A stretch of 18,398 nucleotides of DNA from Planctomycetaceae bacterium UBA2671 (lineage in GTDB: Bacteria; Planctomycetota; Planctomycetia; Planctomycetales; Planctomycetaceae), in contig DEML01000110.1 of NCBI GenBank assembly GCA_002359185.1, positions 17,889 to 36,286 of the forward strand, in the 5' to 3' direction. This document shows positions 12,901 through 16,774 of the stretch, in pieces; within the stretch, counting starts at the first letter, position 1, and every line of letters begins with the position of its first letter. A program made the translations under genes and the position numbers. Under the pieces are notes generated by a model. That model had not been told where the DNA came from and ran no database searches. It saw only the letters and a list, made by a program, of their open reading frames with translations.

Positions 12901-13546
12901 TGAAGAAATCGGAGTCAACAAAAACACAATTGACAATTTAATTCCTTTGCCGACTAAAGAAGCAAAAAAAGCAGGCTTATTTGGAAACATGTCTGGGCAC
13001 TGGGGTAATCATCTGGGTGGCTATTATGATAATTTAACCAAGAAAATACTAAATATCAAAAAATTATATGATGCTGGCGCTATCTCCAAGGAAGAGGCTG
13101 CCAGCCTGATCAAAAATTTGCAATTCAGCACTAAAGAAGGCCTAATAGATGGTTCAATCAAATTGCAAAATGAAGAAGCTTGGGCAGTATTAATCCCATT
13201 TGCCATGGCAGGAATGACGAAAGAAGAACAGGAAATATTTGCAGAAGCAATCGCAGAACAACTTCAAAAGGAAGTGGAAAAAGCATTGACCGCGAATGAG
13301 TGTCTTCTCTTTAGGGTTCAGACTTACACTGGAAAAGAGGGACTATTAGGCTGGCTTGGTTTTGGAGCCGATCTCTTCAATCCCATTGATGATATTGCAA
13401 CACTTGAAGATGTCCTTATTTTACTCACATTCGATCCCACAAAAGAAACTGGAGAACAGTTCATTGAGAGAATGCGTCGCCTACGCAGAGAAATACACGA
13501 ACGTCACTATGAAAACAATGGTCCGTGGGGACCACACAAACTGTAG
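986..13546 (+). CDS. Giant secreted cadherin-repeat polymorphic toxin with C-terminal HNH/AHH-type nuclease
   Basis: This 4186-residue protein is a probable secreted or surface-displayed effector that carries a DNase tip on a very long stalk. In order it shows an Arg-rich N-terminus with LEARQLLSA at residues 44-52; an Ig-like domain (about 55-140); duplicated jelly-roll-like modules (about 222-890); Ig-like and cadherin-like repeats (about 930-2257) with cadherin-style DxNDAP/NEAP linkers; an acidic Thr/Ser/Tyr-rich stem (about 2258-3765) with a Pro-Glu hinge near 3092-3108; a pre-toxin block with CxCxC at 3785-3789; and a nuclease-like region with H3955-H3956, N3984, H4005 and H4009. The stop is six bases before the immunity gene start. 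Toxin activity is inferred from the HNH-like motif, the adjacent immunity gene and the downstream duplicate tips. It could instead be mainly an adhesin. No dedicated outer-membrane transporter gene is visible. Confidence 0.85.
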   Translation: MLLRHWLDLLPVKLSWISRFGRLPGRHIRRLRRPAPFHVAADVLEARQLLSATAVDDHFVAEYNHLYNGIDLFVVDNDLSAAGATLELVGGATSTELTGAWGTLEVIDPGTSSPYIQFTPGSTYVSSFDFDYTVNDGSGASTGSVTVDVLSRQNGDAPVLDDEFTAIRVDDLFGTEGSDYEFLQNTDGLQLLNQRPLLAVAGSESGSIVGRNDDVIGDTRIVIDPTKSYTYSGWFRAGDDDPATSGTYNSNNRHYLGLNEYDFDGNEIHAFNVFQMAGSQKAVLKYDFDPVNDTVIVLEGTGLGWYDGSTANARNLGILNYQTSDGTVHEDYTRYVTWLKSTGLWGENAIVEDFVANETRITLNAGVDVMAAFQIYSQFQDTPPLTNGKFLAGTEVKNSRSSNANNYSLGANLNLDRDPGLASDDGWVYRVATIAGTLQPTSLTTYQFRPGTYSVSVRLRANSTASASAPDVLEYKDLRFGETDSLLVDPGDFSIQDNAIAQFAFDGNTSLSSLGPADFLADELIRIDPARPYALTLSLQSGNDTGGEFVAANAHYVGIAQYDQTGQFLGYAGKTITYTTQDWQQYTLLFSGVSETPNAQSNQLHPDAFFLRPVIEANSNGQASNRLQWRDVRITYAPNLLEGQTQALTFAGQTTYTSNSTHNYLYSDEYIAVRTDQHYQLSMEVQADDINSNGDAIHYFGFVSYDANFKRIDSFNFLKYAGSTDAQLAEDFDPLTDTEIVLQGTGLGWYNGSTGHMRNLSFLNYLSPDGTAYTDYSRYVTKATNGAWLAGSIVEDSLNNQTRITLTSDFLTYFEELPAGSLFAAGTTVRNARSGGTYNYALLANSTIPDDWTTYEATIGNGVMNGTTFDHSKFRPGTAFIKFIGLINWNDNADQTSVTSTQINLRNASITRVNHTNGTLTLNLDVLRNDAAASDPQSVTITGITQPEFGTASIDSGNGTTTHDTITYITDGWFSGTEILEYTFEEADGTEHIGTVRVNVLGHDVEVDQTSGSDWETLKSQTDPANNSIAPSGSDETYTVSYRDTLDADGVNLSGVLANDTIGDSDFVISRLTSGTQFGSLRLSADGTFEYIPLAGFLGVDYFTYEIFDGLHTSSSTVTIHVVDRVPIVDDQTFSVSENAQVNDVLGTIAVENDPGEELTYAILSGNENSIFGLDSNTGIVTVLDSASLDYETATSYSLAIEVTDPSGQSDTAILTITVDDENEAPVFEEIPDTLTLVDQVSNGTIIGRITASDPDATQSAISYSITGGTGQSAFTIDAATGEIQVSDNSSFDATTTPSLTLEVTATEAGSPGLSSSTTLTIQFSEVLPLVQDDYQVLQAGTWTTIDLLANDLGWDGVEFSISELAGELTPEVPVTLTYGTVVLQPKVSETLLNEFVIAGGFANYESLRAYVNERFGDDDLNSIDWFDESLDWTGVEDPLAEVEFDQQDNGFDYYYRQFGNPQDRGQYVLYYVSHDPNTTGQETFEYSVTDAVGRTAAATVTIEIVDGTPVTNAPPVPVADAYTVASDQVLEVAFADYGLLKNDVDRDGDSLQVTLVSGPLNGQLTLQSDGTFSYTPDAGFSGFDSFQYTVNDGTNPESAPQTVQLLVSQGLLTPDALAIDVKVGATAWIDPLADLELEFDTPGFLQLIDVSGGISGTAVVTYAVPISLQTQYESSGGAQRHGSLETFISTHYGSLEAYIRSYGSSDDALALGISYTNSTLAAGQTEDLTYVLRDAQGHLLFGTLTVTGVATSNSAPVAGDDDLIMDRDGFLRFDPRDLDTDADGDELVYTILDEPQHGTLTEQIDGSLIYRPDLGHEGIETLTYEVSDGVLSDTGTITITVRHGITTNNAPALEDQAVNLSEDATLGTTVVVGNLASDADLDTLTYRIASGNSAGLFAIDSASGEITLASTDGLDWETTDSYTLMVEVTDDGFPNVSTSAEYLITILDANDAPIVNSETFILSEDAVNGTSVGTVSGTDADAGQSLTYSIMAGNTNNTFAIDATTGEITLTDATQLQYGTNYSLTVQATDDDVVSPLSGTGTISILIAGVGGNANSAPVLNDDTFTLAEDAAGGTLITTLSASDADAGDSLSYRIVSGNEYGDFQLDSATGALTVTPDAPLDFETISTYTLIIEVRDNGLPALTDTATITITLDDVNEAPTILTETLSMLDDLEQNDAVGKILATDVDAGATLTYAIVTDSSGGLFAIDANTGEVTVASATPGFDAETTPEYTLEIQVSDGTNATTETVMIEVVEQTKAAAQKTLEELLGYAAFAEDVFEAPVTLPGLGLIPEFESAQMGEYLPEFISEWTLAETYPGTTSVGLTTTSLDETIATELVTLTIGTLSIDQVIDGDRTAVGSYTDADNWSYTETVDRLITWDLSYDSNGLSLVATRTRSDQFNWTIEMIAGVFSYTLERIRSSEAMREDTFVYDLSGQTSTTDEDGWVTTVTVGNSTDTALPDTYHATGTQSYTLEATGSRDETGSTPVVTDSYDLEMSVSGDYEYVTTISTHSPLEGGTEPSSLIVSTDSASGQAEWSFVGSRTETGDGTDLTSFDESYTYTGSGDDTYELESSGMFDELETSLETVSRVIDEETEETEEVDYDVTTHLLGTTFFSDSGTAHFEFELAAEQHLDAQGLESESVEVEFLGNGTSAFEIDDQTTTSITSIDVVTGDITEMTLTDLIRETGSLNYFVGSANGIDAATGSSELTTLGESSGSASSYYAESGNSTFEYDLSTDIKVYEDVVRDGNGAILSSHLVLTSQDRLRTATPDNQADSYILTDLRTATRDDEVDTGTFDTYFDASGHTETLTYFYEQFTPQELNEIDENGDPLSTTTATETVYDYSSGTDSWSSISTSGGDFEINADTGYSRITTESTYDDQSSGSYDYATGFESDITNSTFTHYLPEGADPGDPLEHDIASVTQYETFFEGTLDLADPASLAAGTTTVIDLDGNPVTSGPVSWSSSASGNGLFEVITEAFDVDEDGTIEEGEQQATTRIESYDDYDSDSSVAGAGVFTSYLLDVIATDEDNTDPDLDINTSGWETYWESGYLQTIEEAHGFVDLEITDTQTTETDWEDELAELLEPEAGRLLPEPEPDPENPEPEPTDTAVVTLISDDYYRFDDIYNYSYESVTGSSYTERGVGNQNRVHYATGEGEAGLNSQSHSWYLETLSVDEDETIDAYTESGVTYTTTGVRNTSESLRSYEGPLSENTIMISRFNSLTGFTSTENQFSFAHTVASKPPKVVNQQTGELEADPAADADGYVYEMSTGSSASILESGTTNYQTQETYQYYKITEPEPDISETRKTQNAWSNGIESYYLAAGGGTTVVNDLVTSTSYSRYDIPFSTGFSTYDSNSTSSSGDDSTTSVSHVETTTTETMTSGSTAKSRSGKDDQGRPFTESRNIEQFDRFTTELTIDYGHVIDKEGSHELPTFYDTETFEAIDYESNAISTNTFSLPNGARNSQSQYERTTSDGYSTTTSGTGQNRAFDVVAINTDGQVGLDMIYSTENFASTFWQFEDETNTNNGRTDHHTSEDWSYDQSTKHQIHEMQQTLTTNTPGTFVDSASGGFTRTLTAYRSRDVYHSDYYGGQNQIELEDGYEINARDNLTYQLKINEAEYPDGPYLPPPVTVDTEESYGGDFEGSGTIDSNGDVVWTNVESEARYNDQTYSGNSSWDPSVKPESYSGNGFEGTLVDFSTVGAEDLHVIWATEIVNPILDNLQQVGLHNPEYAAGRENSSEYVTEQNSYGHEFNYQFSTPPADEDGSSSTEPASEPTEGESTEGEECNCACGEGLSPALTAIHTYEIWDDGGTPEFPDDDVLIGYAVTEFYGEPWGNTTIYDRDGNEVEPDENGEYPTQYNAQNSDWRLINEETFGTTGGALAIGNSLSKEPKHPEYQISEIAAKITELAVKLAEFIVTGNIELEAGVSGKVSKKAVFDIIKKKLRALTIEKLVQIHHVIPLHFFKDGKFAKFFEEIGVNKNTIDNLIPLPTKEAKKAGLFGNMSGHWGNHLGGYYDNLTKKILNIKKLYDAGAISKEEAASLIKNLQFSTKEGLIDGSIKLQNEEAWAVLIPFAMAGMTKEEQEIFAEAIAEQLQKEVEKALTANECLLFRVQTYTGKEGLLGWLGFGADLFNPIDDIATLEDVLILLTFDPTKETGEQFIERMRRLRREIHERHYENNGPWGPHKL
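1115..1141 (+). other. LEPR-XLL type N-terminal motif in the giant protein
   Basis: The codons for LEARQLLSA (residues 44-52) match the short motif found near the N-terminus of many giant extracellular proteins of Planctomycetota. The 43 residues before it are Arg-rich and have only a weak hydrophobic run, so this is not a standard Sec signal peptide. In this lineage the motif is associated with export; its mechanism is not something I can state. Confidence 0.75.
1648..3655 (+). other. Duplicated jelly-roll-like modules inside the giant protein
   Basis: Residues about 222-472 and 673-890 are clearly homologous. Both share DFDP followed by a TxIVL strand, then GTGLGWY[DN]GST, RNL and LNY, then YTDYSRYVT or its equivalent, IVED, TRITL, and a final FRPGT. 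Between them, residues about 526-637 form a shorter copy (RIDPARPYAL, HYVGIAQYD) lacking the GTGLGWY segment. Such beta-rich modules are common in bacterial extracellular proteins and may bind carbohydrate, but I do not recognise a named family. A role in attachment to a surface or target cell is inference. Confidence 0.55.
3730..7757 (+). other. Ig-like and cadherin-like repeat array of the giant protein
   Basis: Residues about 915-2257. At least six cadherin-like repeats are visible: two near residues 1129-1327 and four in tandem near 1849-2257. They carry the L-D-[YWF]-E-T strand and DENEAP, DANDAP or DVNEAP linkers that bind calcium between cadherin domains. Ig-like domains with the FTY or FQYTVNDG ending alternate with them (for example 5520-5815 and 6250-6515). 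Such arrays make rigid, calcium-dependent stalks on bacterial surfaces. The base sequences of the repeats have diverged, so this is not a recent expansion. Confidence 0.85.
7758..12280 (+). other. Acidic Thr/Ser/Tyr-rich stem of unrecognised family
   Basis: Residues about 2258-3765. The segment opens with a short probable helix (TKAAAQKTLEELLGYAAF) and then runs for about 1500 residues of alternating polar and aromatic residues with loosely recurring units such as SYTYTGSGDDTYELESSG. Asp and Glu greatly outnumber Lys and Arg. A Pro-Glu-rich hinge lies at about 3092-3108. It does not show the YDxxG pattern of Rhs repeats or the motif of filamentous haemagglutinin repeats. A long beta-fibre that presents the tip is a reasonable inference. 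The last part (from about 11995) recurs in two downstream remnants. Confidence 0.6.
12281..12599 (+). repeat. Pre-toxin block, expressed copy of the 319-bp direct repeat
   Basis: This block is repeated at 14637-14955. By eye the first 63 bp have nine mismatches and the remaining 256 bp (12344-12599) have one (T at 12376, C at 14732). It encodes a Glu/Ser/Thr-rich linker, a CxCxC motif followed by GEGLSPALTAIHTYEIWDDG, and a beta-rich segment ending DWRLINEE. Its position directly before two unrelated toxin tips is that of the pre-toxin regions of CdiA and Rhs proteins, although its sequence resembles neither. Confidence 0.9.
12700..13546 (+). other. C-terminal nuclease tip (HNH/EndoVII superfamily, AHH-like)
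   Basis: Residues about 3905-4186. The core reads IHHVIPLHFF (H3955, H3956), a TIDNLIPLP strand-loop (N3984) and GHWGNHLGGYYDNL (H4005, H4009). This follows the order of AHH nucleases, a branch of the HNH/EndoVII superfamily used as DNase toxins in polymorphic toxin systems. About 170 residues follow the core, including helices and the hydrophobic stretch AWAVLIPFAMAGM, which is unusual for a tip domain. Base composition falls sharply here: 12781-12840 has 15 G or C in 60 bases, against 31 in 60 for 12481-12540. The tip therefore looks foreign to the rest of the gene. Confidence 0.7.
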
Positions 13547-13552
13547 GAAGTA

Positions 13553-14116
13553 ATGAAAGAAATTAATATGTCTGAGATGCCAATCCATATTTATAGATTG
13601 AGAACCGATCCTACTCTTCGACCATATGCAAAAATGGACAATCCGGTCAGATCGGATGGAACAGGTCTATTTCCATATCTGATTGATTCAGAACCTTGCG
13701 TACTGAATTTGAAGCGGTGCAATAAAAAATTACCCGATCTCTTCACGGCCTTTGTGAATGAATTGTTTAGCGACAAAGCAAAAGAAGTCATCAGTTCATT
13801 AAAATTGGACGTCCATCTTCATTGGATTGATATTGATGTTCAATTAAAAGGTCAGCATTTACAGCATTTCCAGGCAATCACAATCAGAAAGGGGTATCAT
13901 GTTCTTAATTTAGAAAAGTCCCAACATGATCGAATGTCGCTATGGAAAGTTGTAGGCAGTGTATCTAACTGGGTCATCAATCCGGAAAAAGTACCGGAGC
14001 TTGATTTATTCATGTGCCATAACAGTGAGTGGATGGTCACGCAAAATTTCAAAGAGACTTGGGAAAACGCAGGACTAACCGGAGCGGTCTTTCATGAGTG
14101 TGAAATTTCTAAGTAG
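13553..14116 (+). CDS. Probable immunity protein for the AHH-type toxin tip (Imm11/DUF1629-like)
   Basis: This small cytoplasmic protein of up to 187 residues has no signal peptide or membrane segment and starts six bases after the toxin stop, the usual place for an immunity gene. It presumably binds and neutralises the nuclease tip. The end of the product (SEWMVTQNFKETWENAGLTGAVF) recalls the C-terminal pattern of the Imm11/DUF1629 group, in which a strand and helix precede a LTG-x-x-F ending. I recall this by pattern only. The start is uncertain: ATG at 13553, 13568 and 13577 are in frame, none with a strong Shine-Dalgarno, and translational coupling to the toxin is likely. The gene is AT-rich like the toxin tip, which suggests the two travelled together. 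Confidence 0.75.
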   Translation: MKEINMSEMPIHIYRLRTDPTLRPYAKMDNPVRSDGTGLFPYLIDSEPCVLNLKRCNKKLPDLFTAFVNELFSDKAKEVISSLKLDVHLHWIDIDVQLKGQHLQHFQAITIRKGYHVLNLEKSQHDRMSLWKVVGSVSNWVINPEKVPELDLFMCHNSEWMVTQNFKETWENAGLTGAVFHECEISK

Positions 14117-14135
14117 CCAAGTAGTGTAGGTGGTT

Positions 14136-14165
14136 CTGAAAGATTATCTTTCAGGGCGGCGCAGC
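14136..14165. repeat. Cassette-end hairpin repeat, copy 1
   Basis: A perfect inverted repeat with nine-base arms CTGAAAGAT and ATCTTTCAG around one T is followed by GGCGGCGCAGC. The same 30-base sequence with two differences recurs at 16447-16476. It lies 20 bases after the immunity gene stop. There is no T-run, so if it terminates transcription it is not of the classical intrinsic form. The rest of 14117-14300 shows no supportable gene. Confidence 0.75.
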
Positions 14166-14300
14166 CGTACGCTGATTGTCTACAAATATCGCTTTGCGTT
14201 TTGTATTGCCTCTTCAAACCGATGTTTATTGAAAGTCTGAACGCAATCACATTCAGCGACCTGACAGGCAACCAGGAACTCATGTATCCCGCTTCAATGA

Positions 14301-14498
14301 AACAGCGACTGGGACGCCAGTCTGACGTTGGAGGAATATCTGGGCAGCGGATTTGGTGGCACTTTTGCCTACATCCCTGTCGATGCTTCTCAGGATCTCA
14401 TTCAACTGTGGTAAAAACGATTTCCAGGCTCCCATTCTGGACGGCCTCCAGCAAGTCGATCCACACACACCCGCGGCCACAGCAACGATACGCAGTTC
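14301..14498 (+). pseudogene. Degraded remnant of the giant protein's stem end (cassette 2)
   Basis: Read from 14301, the frame gives NSDWDASLTLEEYLGSGFGG and continues TFAYIPVDASQDLIQLW before a TAA at 14412. This aligns with NSSWDPSVKPESYSGNGFEG and the residues after it in the giant protein (about 11995-12120). One base later the sense frame resumes as KNDFQAPILDGLQQVDPH, matching NPILDNLQQVGLH, and then shifts back to NDTQFVTEQ. Two opposing frameshifts and a stop show that this part no longer encodes a continuous stem. An in-frame TGA lies at 14298-14300. Confidence 0.75.
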
Positions 14499-16025
14499 GT
14501 GACCGAACAATCCAACGGCAACCACAACACCAACTACCAACTCAATGGGGCATACCAGAACCTCGACCCCAACACGACCATCGACTTCGAAACCCCCTGG
14601 GGACCGCTTTCCAGCTTTAAGAATACGGAAGAAACATCAAGCAGCGAACCGGCTTCAGAACCAACCGCAGGCGAAGGCACCGAAGGTGATGGATGTGATT
14701 GTGCGTGTGGAGAGGGACTATCGCCTGCACTCACTGCGATTCACACCTACGAAATCTGGGACGATGGCGGCACGCCCGAATTCCCGGATGACGATGTCCT
14801 CATCGGCTACGCAGTCACTGAGTTCTATGGGGAGCCATGGGGCAACACGACCATCTATGACAGGGATGGAAACGAAGTCGAGCCAGATGAAAACGGCGAA
14901 TATCCAACTCAGTATAACGCCCAAAATAGCGACTGGAGATTGATCAATGAGGAGAATATTGGCACAGCCGTTGATGCACTGGCCAATGGGAAACCTCTGG
15001 CCGAGGTGAAGGAGCCGGAGTATCAGATTCCGCAAGTGGCAGCAAAGAATGACTCACTGAGCAATAAATCGGAAATCAGTGAAGAAGAGTGGAAAGCCAG
15101 GGGAGAACTATGGGACAACTTTACTATACATCGGGAGTACGAAGGATTAGCAACCCCAAAATCACTTCAGGAACACATCAATGAATTGAAGGGATTGGGG
15201 GAAGAAAAACAAGCGGATATTTACAGTAACTCACTCAAGGTCATCACAAATCAGGATAAAATTGAACAACAGGAATATATTGAGAATAAAGTTGCGAATC
15301 CCCATTTCTTCATTCGTGGACTTCAAAATGGTGTTGATGGATTCAACACAACAATGGAATATACGATTATTCCCTTCAATAATTATGTGGTGTCACCCAT
15401 CACTGACGCCTACATGTACGAAAACTTTGGGAAACCGGAGGATTTTGAAGAGTATCTCGAATATGTTGAAGTTGCGTATGGTAAAGAAAAAGCCGATGAG
15501 CTCAGACAATCTGGTGCTTATGATCCAAAATACGATCCACGCCGTATTTTAGTTGAAACTGCTGTTGGTGAATTAGCAACAGCAGGAGCATTCAAAGCAT
15601 TCCAGATTGGAAATAAACTGGTTAAAGGTTCAGAGCTTCTGGACTGTGCCAGACAGATACGTTTTGATCCTGATCAAACCAGATTCGGATCAGGATTTGG
15701 AGGGCTAAAGTTTAAAATTGTCCCTAAGGGTGGATACGGTTCATTTAGTGCCTTGAAACGCGCGCTTGGTCCTGCGGGAGAAGGGCGTCACTGGCATCAC
15801 ATTGTCGAGCAATCCAAAGTTGGGCAGTTCGGCGCCGAAGCAATTCACCATGTCGATAACGTGATCTCCATCCCTGCTCCGATTCACCATCGGATCACGG
15901 GTTTCTATAACTCCATTCAAGACTTTACGAATGGACAGACGGTTCGTCAGTGGTTGAACGGCCAATCTTTCGAGTTTCAACGTGAATTTGGGATGGATAT
16001 TTTACGGAGGTTTGGTGCGCTATGA
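14499..16025 (+). CDS. Orphan toxin tip: pre-toxin block plus HNH nuclease with HWHH motif
   Basis: The 508-codon open frame has no signal peptide, promoter or ribosome binding site. The GTG at 14499 is only the Val of FVTEQ and probably not a real start. Residues about 46-152 repeat the pre-toxin block. The new tip begins after PEYQIPQVAAK. Near its end it has RHWHHIVEQ (H431, H433, H434), then IHHVDNVISIPAPIHHRITGFYNS and FTNGQTVRQWL, a pattern seen at the C-terminus of many HNH/EndoVII-type nuclease toxins of Rhs and related proteins. Homology with the giant protein stops where its own AHH-like tip begins. The cassette could supply a replacement tip by recombination. Expression on its own looks unlikely, though readthrough from upstream remains possible. 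Confidence 0.75.
   Translation: MTEQSNGNHNTNYQLNGAYQNLDPNTTIDFETPWGPLSSFKNTEETSSSEPASEPTAGEGTEGDGCDCACGEGLSPALTAIHTYEIWDDGGTPEFPDDDVLIGYAVTEFYGEPWGNTTIYDRDGNEVEPDENGEYPTQYNAQNSDWRLINEENIGTAVDALANGKPLAEVKEPEYQIPQVAAKNDSLSNKSEISEEEWKARGELWDNFTIHREYEGLATPKSLQEHINELKGLGEEKQADIYSNSLKVITNQDKIEQQEYIENKVANPHFFIRGLQNGVDGFNTTMEYTIIPFNNYVVSPITDAYMYENFGKPEDFEEYLEYVEVAYGKEKADELRQSGAYDPKYDPRRILVETAVGELATAGAFKAFQIGNKLVKGSELLDCARQIRFDPDQTRFGSGFGGLKFKIVPKGGYGSFSALKRALGPAGEGRHWHHIVEQSKVGQFGAEAIHHVDNVISIPAPIHHRITGFYNSIQDFTNGQTVRQWLNGQSFEFQREFGMDILRRFGAL
14637..14955 (+). repeat. Pre-toxin block, orphan copy of the 319-bp direct repeat
   Basis: This is the partner of 12281-12599 at a constant offset of 2356 bp. 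The near-identical core is 14700-14955. Similarity falls to clearly diverged sequence on both sides: about 86 percent over the 63 bp before the core, and much lower after 14956 although the protein alignment continues to PEYQI. A sharp identity plateau of this kind is what gene conversion or recent recombination leaves. Confidence 0.9.
16006..16010 (+). promoter_or_regulatory. Ribosome binding site of the DUF2019-type immunity gene
   Basis: GGAGG lies inside the toxin tip coding sequence and ends 11 bases before the ATG at 16022. It favours 16022 over the second ATG at 16028. Confidence 0.55.
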
Positions 16026-16387
16026 CTATGAATGGCAGAGGCGACTTGACAGATACGACTACGATCATTGACCGCTATGTAGCTCTTGCAACAAAGCATG
16101 GGGAAGCGACGGAGAGTGGGGATTCGGACGACGCAAACGCCGCCTACAACGAATTAAATGAGGTATTCGCTCGGATAGTTCAGGACTATGACCGGGAGAA
16201 ATTGGCGACACTGTTAACCCATTCGAATCCCGCTGTGAGGGCAAAGGCAGCGTTTCACACGTACAAGTTAGACGCTCAGCGGTCGGCATCCGTTTTAAAG
16301 GAGGTGTCGCAGGGATCGGGACTCGTGGCCTTTAGCGCGGGAATGACCCTCAAGCAACTGAAGAATGGAGGTGTGACACCGCCGTAG
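16022..16387 (+). CDS. DUF2019-type immunity protein paired with the orphan toxin
   Basis: This 121-residue cytoplasmic protein has the features of DUF2019: an N-terminal helix (RYVALATKHGEATESGD) followed by ANAAYNELNEVFARI, a HEAT-like pair of helices around HSNPAVRAKAAFHTYKLD, and the ending LVAFSAGMTLKQLKNG. DUF2019 proteins are often found beside polymorphic toxin genes and are regarded as immunity proteins. The start codon overlaps the toxin stop in an ATGA arrangement, so the two are translationally coupled and form one cassette. Keeping this gene active while its toxin is silent would protect against sister cells that express the matching tip; that is inference. Confidence 0.8.
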   Translation: MTMNGRGDLTDTTTIIDRYVALATKHGEATESGDSDDANAAYNELNEVFARIVQDYDREKLATLLTHSNPAVRAKAAFHTYKLDAQRSASVLKEVSQGSGLVAFSAGMTLKQLKNGGVTPP

Positions 16388-16444
16388 CCACTGAAATCTT
16401 GTTGCTCCATCAAGAGTTCGTGGGCAGTGACAGAACGCGGGTGG

Positions 16445-16476
16445 CCCTGAAAGATCTTCTTTCAGGGCGGCGCAGC
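16445..16476. repeat. Cassette-end hairpin repeat, copy 2
   Basis: Ten-base arms CCCTGAAAGA and TCTTTCAGGG enclose a TCT loop and are followed by CGGCGCAGC. It matches 14136-14165 at 28 of 30 bases and again lies shortly (57 bases) after an immunity gene stop. The surrounding 16388-16534 holds no gene I can support. Confidence 0.75.
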
Positions 16477-16534
16477 TGTGGACAGATTTTTGCTGAACAC
16501 TTCCTCTAATTCATGCCACTTGTGGACTACATGA

Positions 16535-16774
16535 GTAGTCATAGTAAAGATTGCCATTGTGGGTGTGACGAATACCTGGGGCACTGCCACATCGATCACT
16601 TACCTCTCCCCGGAACAACTTTTTCCAGAGCTCGAATTAGGGGGAACGATTCTCTATGTTCCGACGGCAGCCTTGGAAATCTTGGGGAATGTCTGGCAGG
16701 ATGGATTTCAGGATCCGGTTCTGAGTGGTTTACAATCCACCGGATTACATAATCCCCAATATGCTGGTGGACGC
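16535..16774 (+). pseudogene. Second remnant of the giant protein's stem end (cassette 3, truncated)
   Basis: The open frame contains TNTWGTATSITYLSPEQL, then ELGGTILYVPTAALEILGNVW, then DPVLSGLQSTGLHNPQYAGGR. These align in order with NSSWDPS, NGFEGTLVDFSTVGAEDLHVIW and NPILDNLQQVGLHNPEYAAGR of the giant protein. The homology ends exactly where the 16775-17066 repeat element begins, so the pre-toxin block, toxin and immunity gene of this cassette are missing. Unlike the 14301 remnant, the 80 codons here are uninterrupted. No start codon context or signal peptide supports independent expression. Confidence 0.7.

Noticed and set aside
14405..14500. Programmed ribosomal frameshifting in the stem remnant
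   Set aside because: No slippery heptamer with a downstream structure is apparent, two opposing shifts would be needed, and there is also an upstream in-frame stop. Decay is simpler.
14499..14501. GTG as a genuine start codon of the orphan toxin
   Set aside because: It encodes the conserved Val of FVTEQ in the stem remnant and has no ribosome binding site, so it is only where the frame permits a start.
14136..16476. Integron attC sites or a CRISPR array
   Set aside because: There are only two copies, 2.3 kb apart, with gene-sized content between them. No attC core sites are visible and no integrase or cas gene is present.
16513..16752. Alternative frame starting MPLVDYMSS
   Set aside because: It overlaps the stem-end remnant, which has clear homology to the giant protein in the neighbouring frame.
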